64,000 nucleotides of DNA from an uncultured Pelagibacteraceae bacterium (lineage in GTDB: Bacteria; Pseudomonadota; Alphaproteobacteria; Pelagibacterales; Pelagibacteraceae). Positions 47,784 to 57,616 of this stretch are shown piece after piece. Both the position numbers and the translations under genes were made by a program. The stretch covers positions 1-64,000 of the forward strand of contig CACJMW010000001.1 in the NCBI GenBank assembly GCA_902594655.1. Reading direction: 5' to 3'. The notes beneath the pieces are model-generated. The model did not search any database, was not told the origin of the DNA, and saw only the letters and a program-made list of their open reading frames with translations. The first letter of the stretch is position 1; each line of letters begins with the position of its first letter.

Positions 47784-48568
47784 TAACCACCAAGAAATAA
47801 TCTCCCTACATCTGGATTTTGTAGCAACTCATTTCCTGAACCTGCAATTGCAGTCTGTCCTGAAACAAGAACATAACCGATATCAGCAAACTCCAATCCT
47901 TTTTTGGCGTTTTGTTCTACTAGAATAATTGTTTTTTTTTCATTCTCTTGAAGATCCCTTAGAATTTCAAAAACCATATCAATATACTTTGGTTCTAAAC
48001 CAATTGATGGCTCATCAACTAATAGCACTGACGGTTTCATTACTAAAGCTCTAGATATTTCTAATAAACGTCTTTCTCCACCAGATAAAACTTTTGCAGG
48101 TTGATTTCTTCTATTTTTTAGTCTTTCATATTTTTGCAAGACTTTTTCAGCTTCCTCAAAAGATTCTTGAGTTTTGTCTTTAATAAAGCCTCCCATTAGC
48201 AAATTTTCTTCAACTGTCATATCCGGAAATACTGAATTATCTTGTAAAATATATGCAATACCTTCTGATTTTAATTTTTCAGCAGGAGTCAATTTTGTTA
48301 TCTCTCTTCCATCAATTTGAATTTGACCTGAAAAAATATTAGTAAATCCATAAATTGAGTGAAGTATTGTTGATTTTCCAGCTCCATTTGGACCAATTAA
48401 ACATAAGGATTGGGCTCTACTAACAAATAAATCCAGATTATGTAAAATTTCCATTTTACCGTAACCAGCACATAAATTTTTTATTGTTAAATGTATATCG
48501 TTGGGTGATAATTTTTTAAGATCATCTGCTTTCGGTGCTGTCCCAAGAACTTCATATTGATTGGACAT
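47783..48568 (-). CDS. livF: ABC ATP-binding protein LivF-type (second system)
   Basis: GPNGAGKSTILHSIYG, VLSGGERRLLEISRALVM, LLVDEPSIGLEP. Confidence 0.93.
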   Translation of the reverse strand: MSNQYEVLGTAPKADDLKKLSPNDIHLTIKNLCAGYGKMEILHNLDLFVSRAQSLCLIGPNGAGKSTILHSIYGFTNIFSGQIQIDGREITKLTPAEKLKSEGIAYILQDNSVFPDMTVEENLLMGGFIKDKTQESFEEAEKVLQKYERLKNRRNQPAKVLSGGERRLLEISRALVMKPSVLLVDEPSIGLEPKYIDMVFEILRDLQENEKKTIILVEQNAKKGLEFADIGYVLVSGQTAIAGSGNELLQNPDVGRLFLGG

Positions 48569-49308
48569 TATTGAGCTCCTAAATAAGCATCTATTACACG
48601 CTTATTATTTTTAATTTCATTAGGAGAGCCGTTAGCTAACATTTTACCGTGTGCTAAACAAAATATATTTTCAGCTAATTGCATTATTACTCTCATATTG
48701 TGCTCTATTACCAAAAGAGTAATTCCAAAATCCTGATTAACTTTAATCAGTCTGTCAATAATTCCATTAATCAACGTAGGATTTATTCCAGCAGTTGGCT
48801 CATCTAATAAAAGCATCTCAGGCTCGTTCATTAATGCCATAGCAAGTTCTAAGAGTTTTTGTTGTCCAAAAGATAAATCTCCAGCTCTTAATTTTCTTTT
48901 CTGATATAAGCCAACAAAATTAAGTAAGTTTTCAGATTTTTCAGTCAATTCTTTTGGTATTTTAGAAAAAATTTTAAATATATTTTCATCACTTCCTTTG
49001 TGGCTTATAAGCATATTATCTACACAATTTAATTTCCCATAAATTCTTGTTTGCTGAAAAGTTCTTAGCAATCCAAGTTTGGCTATTACTGGAACAGGTA
49101 ATTCAGATACTTCTTGCCCATTAAATTTTATAGAACCTTTATCAATAGGGTAGGTTCCAACAATTGAATTAAATAAAGTTGTTTTGCCAGATCCATTTGG
49201 ACCTATTAATCCAAAGATTTTTCCTTTTTCAACAGACATTGAAATATCTACATTTGCTTTTACTCCTCCAAAAGATTTACTTACATTTTTTACTTCTAAA
49301 ATACTCAT
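48568..49308 (-). CDS. livG: ABC ATP-binding protein LivG-type (second system)
   Basis: GPNGSGKTTLFNSIVG, LSFGQQKLLELAMALM, LLLDEPTAGINP. Confidence 0.93.
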   Translation of the reverse strand: MSILEVKNVSKSFGGVKANVDISMSVEKGKIFGLIGPNGSGKTTLFNSIVGTYPIDKGSIKFNGQEVSELPVPVIAKLGLLRTFQQTRIYGKLNCVDNMLISHKGSDENIFKIFSKIPKELTEKSENLLNFVGLYQKRKLRAGDLSFGQQKLLELAMALMNEPEMLLLDEPTAGINPTLINGIIDRLIKVNQDFGITLLVIEHNMRVIMQLAENIFCLAHGKMLANGSPNEIKNNKRVIDAYLGAQ

Positions 49309-50354
49309 TTTAATTCTACCTGTGCCTTTCGATCTGCTTCATCGATTACTTCTCCAAATCTTTCAGGATATTTTTCCCTTAACCATCCCATTATTCCTTC
49401 TGGAAAATAAATCACGATAACAACTATAAGAACTCCAAGAGCAACATACTGCCAGCCTAAGAAGAATGTCCAAAAACCCTCTTTAAAAATATGAAATAAA
49501 GTTGCACCAATTATTGGTCCCCACAAAGTTCCTTTTCCTCCTAAAATTGCCATTAAGACCATAAATACACCCATCTCTCTTCCATCAAATGCTACGTCTG
49601 TTGAATCAATATATCCAACCAGTCCTCCCATGATTCCTCCAGCTAAACCACAAAAAAAAGCTGACACCATCCAGCCAATTATTTTATATTTCATTGTTTC
49701 TATACCCATGGCCTCTGCTTTATCCTCATTGTCTCTAATAGCGTTAAGAATTAGTTTAAATCTTGTAGAATAAATCGCTCTGACTGTAATAAAAGTAAGC
49801 ACAAGTACAGCAAAACTTAAAAAATAAAAGAATTCCCCTCTCGCCTCTAATCCACCAACATTAGGAAAAGGTGGTGTAGTAAATCCTTGTCCAGCACCTA
49901 TTATTTCTATTCCTCCTGATATTTCGCCTGCCGCAACTCCTAAACCTAGAGTACAAATTGCGAAATAATGACCTCTCAATCCTAAAATGGCGTAACCAAT
50001 TAAGCCCGCAACAATTGTTGGAACTACCGCAGCTACTACAAGTCCAGCAGCCATTCCTTGGAAAAATTGTGAAGGAGTATGTACAAAAGTTTTTTCTCCA
50101 CCACTTTCTGTCCATTCTGCCAGTGGAAAAAACATGCCAACTTGAACTGAAGCACAAAGATACATGCCTAAACCATAAAATAAGATATTTCCAAAAGTAT
50201 TATATCCCATCTCACCACCTTGAATATTCCAAGTGGTAGCCAAGACAATTAATACGCACAAAATGGATAGTTGAACTTTAAATGCGGGAAAAACAAAAGG
50301 TGCAGCTAGTCCAAAAACTAATATACCGATATATAATAAAATATTTTTGTTCAT
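49305..50354 (-). CDS. livM: Branched-chain amino acid ABC permease LivM-type (second system)
   Basis: GLRGHYFAICTLGLGVA, MAILGGKGTLWGPIIGA. Confidence 0.93.
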   Translation of the reverse strand: MNKNILLYIGILVFGLAAPFVFPAFKVQLSILCVLIVLATTWNIQGGEMGYNTFGNILFYGLGMYLCASVQVGMFFPLAEWTESGGEKTFVHTPSQFFQGMAAGLVVAAVVPTIVAGLIGYAILGLRGHYFAICTLGLGVAAGEISGGIEIIGAGQGFTTPPFPNVGGLEARGEFFYFLSFAVLVLTFITVRAIYSTRFKLILNAIRDNEDKAEAMGIETMKYKIIGWMVSAFFCGLAGGIMGGLVGYIDSTDVAFDGREMGVFMVLMAILGGKGTLWGPIIGATLFHIFKEGFWTFFLGWQYVALGVLIVVIVIYFPEGIMGWLREKYPERFGEVIDEADRKAQVELK

Positions 50355-51247
50355 TATTTTAAATACTCTCTTTTTCTTGACAACTTAAATCTTCTATAAA
50401 CAAGGATTAAAACTAATAATAAAAATACTGAGCCAATTCTAAATTCTGTACCTAAAATATAATCTGCAAATTCTTCAAAAACACCTAAACCCATTCCAGA
50501 TAATGCTACACCTGGTAAATTTCCTAATCCAGCAACAATCACAATCATAAAAGATCTAATCGTATAAGGTAATCCCATGTATGGATGAATTGTAAAAGTA
50601 ATTGATATTAGAGCTCCCGCAACGCCACATAATGCTGCATTTATACCAAATGTTGCAGCATATACCTTTTCTGTATCTACACCTAATATCTTTGCTGCTC
50701 TTGAGTTTTGAGCTGTTGCTCTTATCGCACGACCCAACTTAGATTTTTTCATATAAATCACCAAACAAATTGCAAACAATATACTAACGGTAGCAGAAAA
50801 TATTTTTGAGTTTGGCAAAACAACGTTATTATCAAATAAAAACGTCGTTCCATAACCTGAGTTGGCCAAAACGACATCAGCACCAAATGCAAAATTCATT
50901 AATTGCATAAATAAAATGCTTATTCCGAATGTTGCGAGTATCGAAATAAATAAATCTCTGTCTACAACTTTGTTAATAACTAATTTATAAATTCCGATAC
51001 CAACGAAATACATTATTATCGGCGAAATAATTACTCCCCATGCTGGATGAATGCCATAAAGATACATGAAATAAGCTATATATCCTCCAAGAATAACTAA
51101 GTCGCCTTGTGCGATATTTATGATATTCATAACTCCCCATTGCAACGCCATACCGTAAGCAATCAATGCAAATAAAACACCCAAAAGTATTCCATCCAAG
51201 CAAGCTTGGATAGTTATCATCGGATACTGGAAAACCATGAAGTCCAT
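50354..51247 (-). CDS. livH: Branched-chain amino acid ABC permease LivH-type (second system)
   Basis: GVMNIINIAQGDLVILGGYIAYF; AQNSRAAKILGVDTEKV. Confidence 0.93.
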   Translation of the reverse strand: MDFMVFQYPMITIQACLDGILLGVLFALIAYGMALQWGVMNIINIAQGDLVILGGYIAYFMYLYGIHPAWGVIISPIIMYFVGIGIYKLVINKVVDRDLFISILATFGISILFMQLMNFAFGADVVLANSGYGTTFLFDNNVVLPNSKIFSATVSILFAICLVIYMKKSKLGRAIRATAQNSRAAKILGVDTEKVYAATFGINAALCGVAGALISITFTIHPYMGLPYTIRSFMIVIVAGLGNLPGVALSGMGLGVFEEFADYILGTEFRIGSVFLLLVLILVYRRFKLSRKREYLK

Positions 51248-51256
51248 AATTTGATC

Positions 51257-51291
51257 TAAAAAAAAATACCCCCTAAGATTTAGGGGGTATT
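51257..51291 (-). terminator. Intercistronic terminator-like hairpin between SBP and LivH
   Basis: aatacccccta/tagggggtatt stem (51265-51275/51281-51291) with U-tract on - strand. Confidence 0.8.
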
Positions 51292-51304
51292 TATATATCA
51301 GCTA

Positions 51305-52543
51305 TTATCTTTCAGACCACTTAGGTATTGGATGAATTAACTCTGCTGAAGCCCATTTTAAAGGAGCGACAACTTTGTTTTCACATTTACCTGCGCTATC
51401 ACACATAACCTGGAAAAGCACCATAGGCTTATCAACGTTTTGACCACCTTCAGCGAACTTAATATTTCCATAGAATGTTTGCATGTTAGTTGCGGCAAGA
51501 GCATCTCTAACTTTCTTTTGATCAAAAGAATTTGCTCTTTCAAATGCATCTTTAAATACTAACAATGCAGCTGAAGACTCAGCTGATTGATATGGTGGAT
51601 CATAGCCAAATTCCTTTTCAAAATCTGCAGCATATTTCATACCATCTTTAAAGAAATCATCTTTATAAGTTAAAGTTTTATGCCATTGAGATGCACAAAG
51701 TGCATATTGTGAATTCTTACCATGTTGTTTTGATAATTTAGCAGCATCACAATGCGTCATTGCCAACATTGGAACATCTACTTTCATTTCTGCTATTTGC
51801 CTAATAGCAGTCAATGCACCTTTTGTATGACCTGAAACAACAAGGACATCTGGTTTCATTTGTTTAACTTTGACTAAAGTTGCAGCCATGTCATTAAGTT
51901 CTTTTGGTAATTTATCATCAATTATAATTTCAGAACCAGTTCTTTCAGCTGCATCTAAAATACCCAACCTAACGTCTTGTGAAAATGCATCTTGTTCAAA
52001 AGCTTGTGCAATTTTAACACCTTTTCCACCATTTAATTCAACAGCAGTTTCAATTGCTACATCAAGATATAAATTTGCTGGAGCTAGTACTGCAAATAGG
52101 TATTTGTAACCCTTAGTAAATAAAGATCTAGAAGCACCATTTGCTTCCACCATCGGAACACCATATTTTTCAGTTACAGGCGCTATTGCTTTCGTTAAAC
52201 CTGAACTATATGGCCCAAGCATAAACTCAACACCATCTTGTGAAATTAATCTTTCTGCAAGTTGCGCAGCTCTTTTTGGATTTGACTCATCATCGTAATA
52301 AATAATGTCAAATTTGTAAGTCTTTCCTCCAACTTTTACACCACCCATACTGTTTATTCTGTCAACAGCCATGTTGTAACCGTTTTGAGTATGAACACCA
52401 TTAGATGAATATTTTCCCGTTAAAGAAATTGCGGCACCTAGTACAATTTTATCACCTACAACTTTTGCTAATGAAATAACAGAAGTTGAAAATAAAATTG
52501 TTAATGCAGAAAAAAATGTTATTAAAATATTTTTTATTTTCAT
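51305..52543 (-). CDS. ABC amino acid/amide-type substrate-binding protein
   Basis: Signal peptide; DKIVLGAAISLTGKYSSNGVHTQNGYNMAVDRIN. Confidence 0.92.
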   Translation of the reverse strand: MKIKNILITFFSALTILFSTSVISLAKVVGDKIVLGAAISLTGKYSSNGVHTQNGYNMAVDRINSMGGVKVGGKTYKFDIIYYDDESNPKRAAQLAERLISQDGVEFMLGPYSSGLTKAIAPVTEKYGVPMVEANGASRSLFTKGYKYLFAVLAPANLYLDVAIETAVELNGGKGVKIAQAFEQDAFSQDVRLGILDAAERTGSEIIIDDKLPKELNDMAATLVKVKQMKPDVLVVSGHTKGALTAIRQIAEMKVDVPMLAMTHCDAAKLSKQHGKNSQYALCASQWHKTLTYKDDFFKDGMKYAADFEKEFGYDPPYQSAESSAALLVFKDAFERANSFDQKKVRDALAATNMQTFYGNIKFAEGGQNVDKPMVLFQVMCDSAGKCENKVVAPLKWASAELIHPIPKWSER

Positions 52544-52633
52544 TTTTCTCCTTCTCCTCTTAATAAATTTATTAATATTAATATTAAATATAAAAATTAT
52601 TTTTTTTTCAAGTATGCCAAATGTTTATTCGGG

Positions 52634-53248
52634 TTAATATTGTTGAGTTACAGCAATGATTATTGCAATTACAATTAATACACACGCTGAAATTGAATTA
52701 ATTACTCTTGGATTTGCTTTTAACCAAGTGATTAACTTATTTGCAAGAACAGCATAACCAACGAGAGAAATAAAATCTAAAAGCATGTAAGTTGAAATTA
52801 AAATTATGAATTGAACAATATAATTTTCAGAAAAATCAATGAACTGTGGAAAAATAAATGGAAAAAACATCCATGCTTTAGGGCTTGTTCCTGCAACTAA
52901 AAAACCATCTTTGAAGAAAGAAAAAAAACTTTTTGATGAAATATTTTTTGAATTTATATCTTTTGGTCTACTTTTATAAATATCATAAGCTAAATAACAT
53001 ATATAAATTATTCCAATCCACTTAAATGTATTAAGAAATAATGAATTGTCAGAAAAAAAAGAGCCAATAACAAAAATAACTAAAGTTGCTTGAATAAAAT
53101 TTGCGGTCACATCTCCTAAAGCTGTCCAAATACAATTTTTCACTCCATAATTCATCGAGTAAGAAATTATAACTATTCGAGGTGTGCCAGGAGTAATGAA
53201 TAGGAAAATTATGATTTGTAAAAAAAGTATAAAATCTAGGGGAAGCAT
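52634..53248 (-). CDS. LysE family transporter
   Basis: TPGTPRIVIISYSMNYGVKNCIWTALGDV; LVAGTSPKAWMFF. Confidence 0.82.
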   Translation of the reverse strand: MLPLDFILFLQIIIFLFITPGTPRIVIISYSMNYGVKNCIWTALGDVTANFIQATLVIFVIGSFFSDNSLFLNTFKWIGIIYICYLAYDIYKSRPKDINSKNISSKSFFSFFKDGFLVAGTSPKAWMFFPFIFPQFIDFSENYIVQFIILISTYMLLDFISLVGYAVLANKLITWLKANPRVINSISACVLIVIAIIIAVTQQY

Positions 53249-53255
53249 TTTTCAG

Positions 53256-53304
53256 AGATAGTCCTAATTAACCGGGAGCTAAAAATGGCTTAGTAGGACT
53301 ATCT
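53256..53304. other. Stable inverted repeat between divergent lysE-like and TIGR03643-like genes
   Basis: agatagtccta (53256-53266) / taggactatct (53294-53304), 11/11 bp, extendable with a one-base bulge. Confidence 0.6.
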
Positions 53305-53441
53305 TGAATTCAGTATAACACAGTCCAATAAAATTTGCATTATAGATTTTTTTAAGATTTATTTAATTTTTATGAAAAAATCTAAGGCCCCAGAGACCCG
53401 CGTCAAAAAATCCAGAGCCAAATCTTAAGAGTCCGGATTGG

Positions 53442-53666
53442 GTGATTTGGGCGGCTTGGGCTGATCGGGTCACTTTTGAAGAAATTAAAAAAAAAACCGG
53501 AAAGTCAGAATCTGATGTTATTAAAATAATGCGAAGGTCTCTTAAACCTTCTTCGTTCAGGCTTTGGAGAGAAAGAGCAAAAAGAAAAAGTATAAAACAT
53601 CGAAAAAAATTTGTATTGGAGCGAAAGAATTTGCGAAAAAAAATTAGTAAAAATGATTTTATCTAA
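53442..53666 (+). CDS. TIGR03643/DUF2805 family protein; true start probably ATG 53372 if one A is removed
   Basis: WAAWADRVTFEEIKKKTGKSESDVIKIMRRSLKPSSFRLWRERA. Confidence 0.75.
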   Translation: MIWAAWADRVTFEEIKKKTGKSESDVIKIMRRSLKPSSFRLWRERAKRKSIKHRKKFVLERKNLRKKISKNDFI

Positions 53667-54174
53667 TCGAGTTTAACCAAGATATAAATTTTTCATCTTC
53701 AAAATCTATACTACCTGAAATTCTTGCAATCATTTCCTTATTTTTATTTAAAATAATAGTTGTAGGAACACCTCTTAATCCAAATACCTTAACTAATTTA
53801 AGCCCTTCATCAAAATAAGTATTTAAATTTTTAATATTTAAATCCTCGTAGAATTTATCAGTGTTATTAAGATTTTTTTCTTCCATATTAATTGGATAGA
53901 CAAAAATTCCTTCCTTAGCTTGCAATTTATCTAAAGACGGCATTTCATCTTTACATGGAGCACACCAAGTTGCCCAAAAATTTAAAATATATATTTCATT
54001 TGCATTAATTTGATTTAAATCAAGTTGATTGCCATCTCTGTCTTGAAAAATTATTTCTTTATAAACTTTTGGCTTATCAAGTAATAAAATATTTTTAAAT
54101 GGTGGTTTTTCTTTACTAAATGCAACATTAATAACTAAAACACTAAAAATAATTAAATAATTTATTAATTTCAT
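53659..54174 (-). CDS. TlpA-like thiol-disulfide oxidoreductase
   Basis: ILNFWATWCAPCKDEMPSLDKLQ; GVPTTIIL. Confidence 0.9.
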   Translation of the reverse strand: MKLINYLIIFSVLVINVAFSKEKPPFKNILLLDKPKVYKEIIFQDRDGNQLDLNQINANEIYILNFWATWCAPCKDEMPSLDKLQAKEGIFVYPINMEEKNLNNTDKFYEDLNIKNLNTYFDEGLKLVKVFGLRGVPTTIILNKNKEMIARISGSIDFEDEKFISWLNSIR

Positions 54175-54243
54175 AAAATTTAAATAACATTAATAAAATA
54201 AAAATATAGTGGAAAAAAAAGTTTTAATAATTATATAAGAAGT

Positions 54244-54498
54244 ATGAAAACAATTACTGTATATTCTGGTCCATTATGTAATTTCTGTGAAGCGGCAAAG
54301 AGATTATTGCAAAGAAATAATCTTTCTTTTAAAGAAATTGATATCTCAAAAGAAGCAGGTTTAAGAGATGAAATGATTAAAAAAGCAAATGGAATGAGAA
54401 CTATTCCTCAAATATTTTTTGATGATCATCATGTGGGTGGTTATGTTGAGTTGAGAGAATTAGAAAAGAACGGCGAATTAAATAATCTTCTTAAATAA
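54244..54498 (+). CDS. grxC: Glutaredoxin 3-like
   Basis: SGPLCNFCEAAKRLL...RTIPQIFFDDHHVGGYVEL. Confidence 0.9.
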   Translation: MKTITVYSGPLCNFCEAAKRLLQRNNLSFKEIDISKEAGLRDEMIKKANGMRTIPQIFFDDHHVGGYVELRELEKNGELNNLLK

Positions 54499-54870
54499 TT
54501 AATCCTTTGGTTTAAAAACTAAACACACTCCATTATTGCAATATCTTGTTCCTGTAGGCTTTGGTCCATCTTCAAATATATGACCATGATGGCCACCACA
54601 ATTTTTACAATGATATTCTGTTCTTGCGTAACCTAATAAATAATCTGTTTTTGTTTCAAACACATCGGGTAGAGATTGAAAAAAAGATGGCCAGCCTGAT
54701 CCACTTTCATACTTGGTGTTTGAATCGAATAATTTTACTCCACAATTTACACAGTGATATGCGCCTTCTCTTTTTTCATTATTTAACTCACTAGATCCAG
54801 GAGCTTCTGTTCCTTCTTCAAATAAAACTAATTTTTGCTCTGAAGTTAAATTTAGATTTTTTTTAGTCAT
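54499..54870 (-). CDS. msrB: Peptide-methionine (R)-S-oxide reductase
   Basis: GAYHCVNCGVKLFDSNTKYESGSGWPSF; GTRYCNNGVCLVF. Confidence 0.95.
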   Translation of the reverse strand: MTKKNLNLTSEQKLVLFEEGTEAPGSSELNNEKREGAYHCVNCGVKLFDSNTKYESGSGWPSFFQSLPDVFETKTDYLLGYARTEYHCKNCGGHHGHIFEDGPKPTGTRYCNNGVCLVFKPKD

Positions 54871-54874
54871 GTAA

Positions 54875-55768
54875 TTATATTATTTCAGCACATGATTTAT
54901 GCAACATTGAATGTAACTCAACTAGTTTATTGAAATCTTTATTGTATCCGCCTCCCAAAACTCCACATAATGGTATTCTCTTTTGATAAAAATTACCTAT
55001 AACAATTTGGTCTCTCTTTTTAATACCCTGGTCTGAAATTTTTAATTTACCTAATCTATCATTATGATGAATATCTACTCCCGCTATATAAAATACAAAA
55101 TCAAAACTTTCTTCATTTAAATACATTATGTATTTCTTCAAAATTTCTAAATATTCTTTATCTTCAAGGTTGTCATCCAATTCTACATCTAAATTGCTCT
55201 TCGTCTTTTTTGCAGGATAATTTGATTTACAATGCATACTAAAAGTAAATACAGAACTATCATCCTTAAAAATATCTGCAGTTCCATTTCCTTGATGAAC
55301 ATCAAGATCTACAATGAGTATTCTTCTTGCGTATCCTTTTTTTTGTAAATATCTAGTAGCAACTGCAACGTCATTAAAAACACAAAACCCTGCACCTTCA
55401 TTAAAAGTGGCATGATGACTCCCTCCTGCAGTATTGCATGCTAATCCATGATTGATTGCAAGCTTACTTGCAAGAACAGTGCCTCCAGTTGCAACATAAG
55501 ATCTTCGAACCACGCTATCATTTAAAGGAAACCCAATTTTTTTTTGACTTAATAGATCTAAAGATTTTTCTTTTATCTTTAATATATAATCTTTAGAATG
55601 AGCCTCATTTAATGTCTCAAAAGAACATGGTTTAGGAATAATAAAATCTTTTACAATTTTTATTTCTTTTAGATAATTAGCTAATTCTCCAAACTTTTTA
55701 ATAGGAAATTTATTGTCGTCATTGATTTTTGCGACATAGTCAGGATGATTGACTATTGGTAGCTCCAT
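54875..55768 (-). CDS. Histone deacetylase/AcuC-family amidohydrolase
   Basis: NTAGGSHHATFNEGAGFCVFNDVAVA, DLDVHQGNGTADIF; start MELPIVNHPDY (TAATG overlap), ORF extends to 55807. Confidence 0.88.
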   Translation of the reverse strand: MELPIVNHPDYVAKINDDNKFPIKKFGELANYLKEIKIVKDFIIPKPCSFETLNEAHSKDYILKIKEKSLDLLSQKKIGFPLNDSVVRRSYVATGGTVLASKLAINHGLACNTAGGSHHATFNEGAGFCVFNDVAVATRYLQKKGYARRILIVDLDVHQGNGTADIFKDDSSVFTFSMHCKSNYPAKKTKSNLDVELDDNLEDKEYLEILKKYIMYLNEESFDFVFYIAGVDIHHNDRLGKLKISDQGIKKRDQIVIGNFYQKRIPLCGVLGGGYNKDFNKLVELHSMLHKSCAEII

Positions 55769-56721
55769 TAATTTTCTATAACTCTTATTGGTTTTCCAGA
55801 AACGCAAGCTTCTAGATTTTCAATCATCTGAGTATAAAAAATTGAATAATTTTCTGCTGTAACATAACCAATATGAGGAACTAATAATGCATTTGGCACA
55901 AACCTTAATTTGTGTCCCTCAGGTAGAGGTTCTTTTTCATAGACATCAATTCCAGCACCAGCAATAACGTTTGTTGATAGTGCAATTATTAAATCATCCT
56001 CATTAACTATCGGCCCTCTAGATGTATTAATTAAAAAAGCAGTTTTTTTCATCTCATCAAATTCTTTTAAAGTAATACAATCTTTATATCTTTCTCCACC
56101 TTGTACATGGATTGAGATAAAATCTGAATTTCTAATTAAATCCTCTTTTGTTGATGGTAAAACTTCGAATTCAGTGCATTTATCTAAATCTAAATTCTCA
56201 CTCCATGCCATAACTTGCATTCCAAAAGCTTTTGCAATTTTTGCAACTTGTGACCCCACTCTTCCTAAGCCAATTAAGCCCAATACTTTACCTTTTAATT
56301 CAACACCTACTGTAGTTTGCCAATATCCTTGGTACATATTCTCTGTTTCAGTTTTTAAGTTTCTAGCTAATCCTAGAATTAAAGCCCAGGTTAATTCACA
56401 AGTTGGATTAATATTAATATCTGTTCCACTTACTATAATTTTTCTCTTTTTTGCAGCATCTAAGTCAATGGCTTTATTCCTCATGCCGCTTGTAATAATG
56501 TATTTTAATTTTTTTAGATTACTTATTAAATTTAAAGTTATCTTTGTTCTTTCTCTCATTATTAATAATGCTTCAAATTCTTTTAATTGTTCTATAGCAT
56601 CATTTTCATCTGCAAAAGGGTCACTAAAAACTTTTATTTCATATTTGCCAGATAATTTTTTGAGATCCACAAATTCTTGTGAAATATTTTGATAATCATC
56701 TAAAATTGCAACTTTAAGCAT
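55768..56721 (-). CDS. D-2-hydroxyacid dehydrogenase (NAD-dependent)
   Basis: GLIGLGRVGSQVAKIAKAFGMQVMAW; LINTSRGPIVNEDDLI. Confidence 0.9.
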   Translation of the reverse strand: MLKVAILDDYQNISQEFVDLKKLSGKYEIKVFSDPFADENDAIEQLKEFEALLIMRERTKITLNLISNLKKLKYIITSGMRNKAIDLDAAKKRKIIVSGTDININPTCELTWALILGLARNLKTETENMYQGYWQTTVGVELKGKVLGLIGLGRVGSQVAKIAKAFGMQVMAWSENLDLDKCTEFEVLPSTKEDLIRNSDFISIHVQGGERYKDCITLKEFDEMKKTAFLINTSRGPIVNEDDLIIALSTNVIAGAGIDVYEKEPLPEGHKLRFVPNALLVPHIGYVTAENYSIFYTQMIENLEACVSGKPIRVIEN

Positions 56722-57613
56722 TTTTATTTTTTTTATTTGAAAGGGTTATACCTCCAATAATAAATATTGCTCCTAATAAATGATAATACATAAATTTTTC
56801 ATCAAAAAGGAATATTGCCATTATTGAGCCAAATACCGGCATAAGATGTAAAAATACACCTGCTCTATTTGCACCAATAATTGAAATACCTTTTATCCAA
56901 AAAAAGAAGGATGCTAAACCAGGAAATAACACCACATAAGTTAAAGTTAGAATAAATGGTTTTTCAATTACAATCTGATTTCCAAAATTCATTTCTAAAA
57001 AATAAATTGGTATTAGAAAAATTAAACCAGTAATAATAACTACCTCTAATAGTGAAATCTGAGAAATTTCGTATGTTTTTTTTTTAAGTAAAGCTGAATA
57101 GAGAGCCCATGCAAACATTCCTATTGCCATTATTAAATCCCCTCTATTAAAAGCAAGGTTTTTAATAACGTTCAGGTCAGATTTTGTTATTATAAACAAA
57201 ACCCCTAAAAGTGACAAAATCACTCCAAAAACTTGGAACTTGTTTGTTTTCTCAATTCCTAACATAGAAGATATAAACATAATCCATACTGGAATTGTTG
57301 AGATCATTAGTACACCGCTAATAACCTGCATATAATATAAAGAATAATAAACAGTAGAATTAAAAATAGTTATACTTGTAATTCCAAGAATTATAAAAAA
57401 ACCAATATTATTAAAAATATAATTTTTTTTTTTCAAAATTTCTTTAAATGTAAAAGGTAGTAAAATTAATCCTGCAAATAGCCACCTGTAAAAATTCAGA
57501 GAAAATGGTGGTATGTCATAGGTGCTAGCCGCTTTTCCTACAATAAAATTACCTGACCAAAATAAAGTAGTTAAAACTAATAAAATGTAAGCTAAATTAT
57601 TTTTATTTGTCAC
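56714..57613 (-). CDS. DMT superfamily (EamA) transporter
   Basis: TLFWSGNFIVGKAASTYDIPPFSLNFYRWLFAGLILLPF. Confidence 0.9.
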   Translation of the reverse strand: MTNKNNLAYILLVLTTLFWSGNFIVGKAASTYDIPPFSLNFYRWLFAGLILLPFTFKEILKKKNYIFNNIGFFIILGITSITIFNSTVYYSLYYMQVISGVLMISTIPVWIMFISSMLGIEKTNKFQVFGVILSLLGVLFIITKSDLNVIKNLAFNRGDLIMAIGMFAWALYSALLKKKTYEISQISLLEVVIITGLIFLIPIYFLEMNFGNQIVIEKPFILTLTYVVLFPGLASFFFWIKGISIIGANRAGVFLHLMPVFGSIMAIFLFDEKFMYYHLLGAIFIIGGITLSNKKNKNA

Positions 57614-57616
57614 AAA

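Noticed and set aside
55768-55807. Overlap between HDAC-like ORF and 2-hydroxyacid dehydrogenase ORF considered as a fusion or frameshift
   Set aside because: Resolved by using the internal start MELPIVNHPDY, giving an ordinary TAATG junction.
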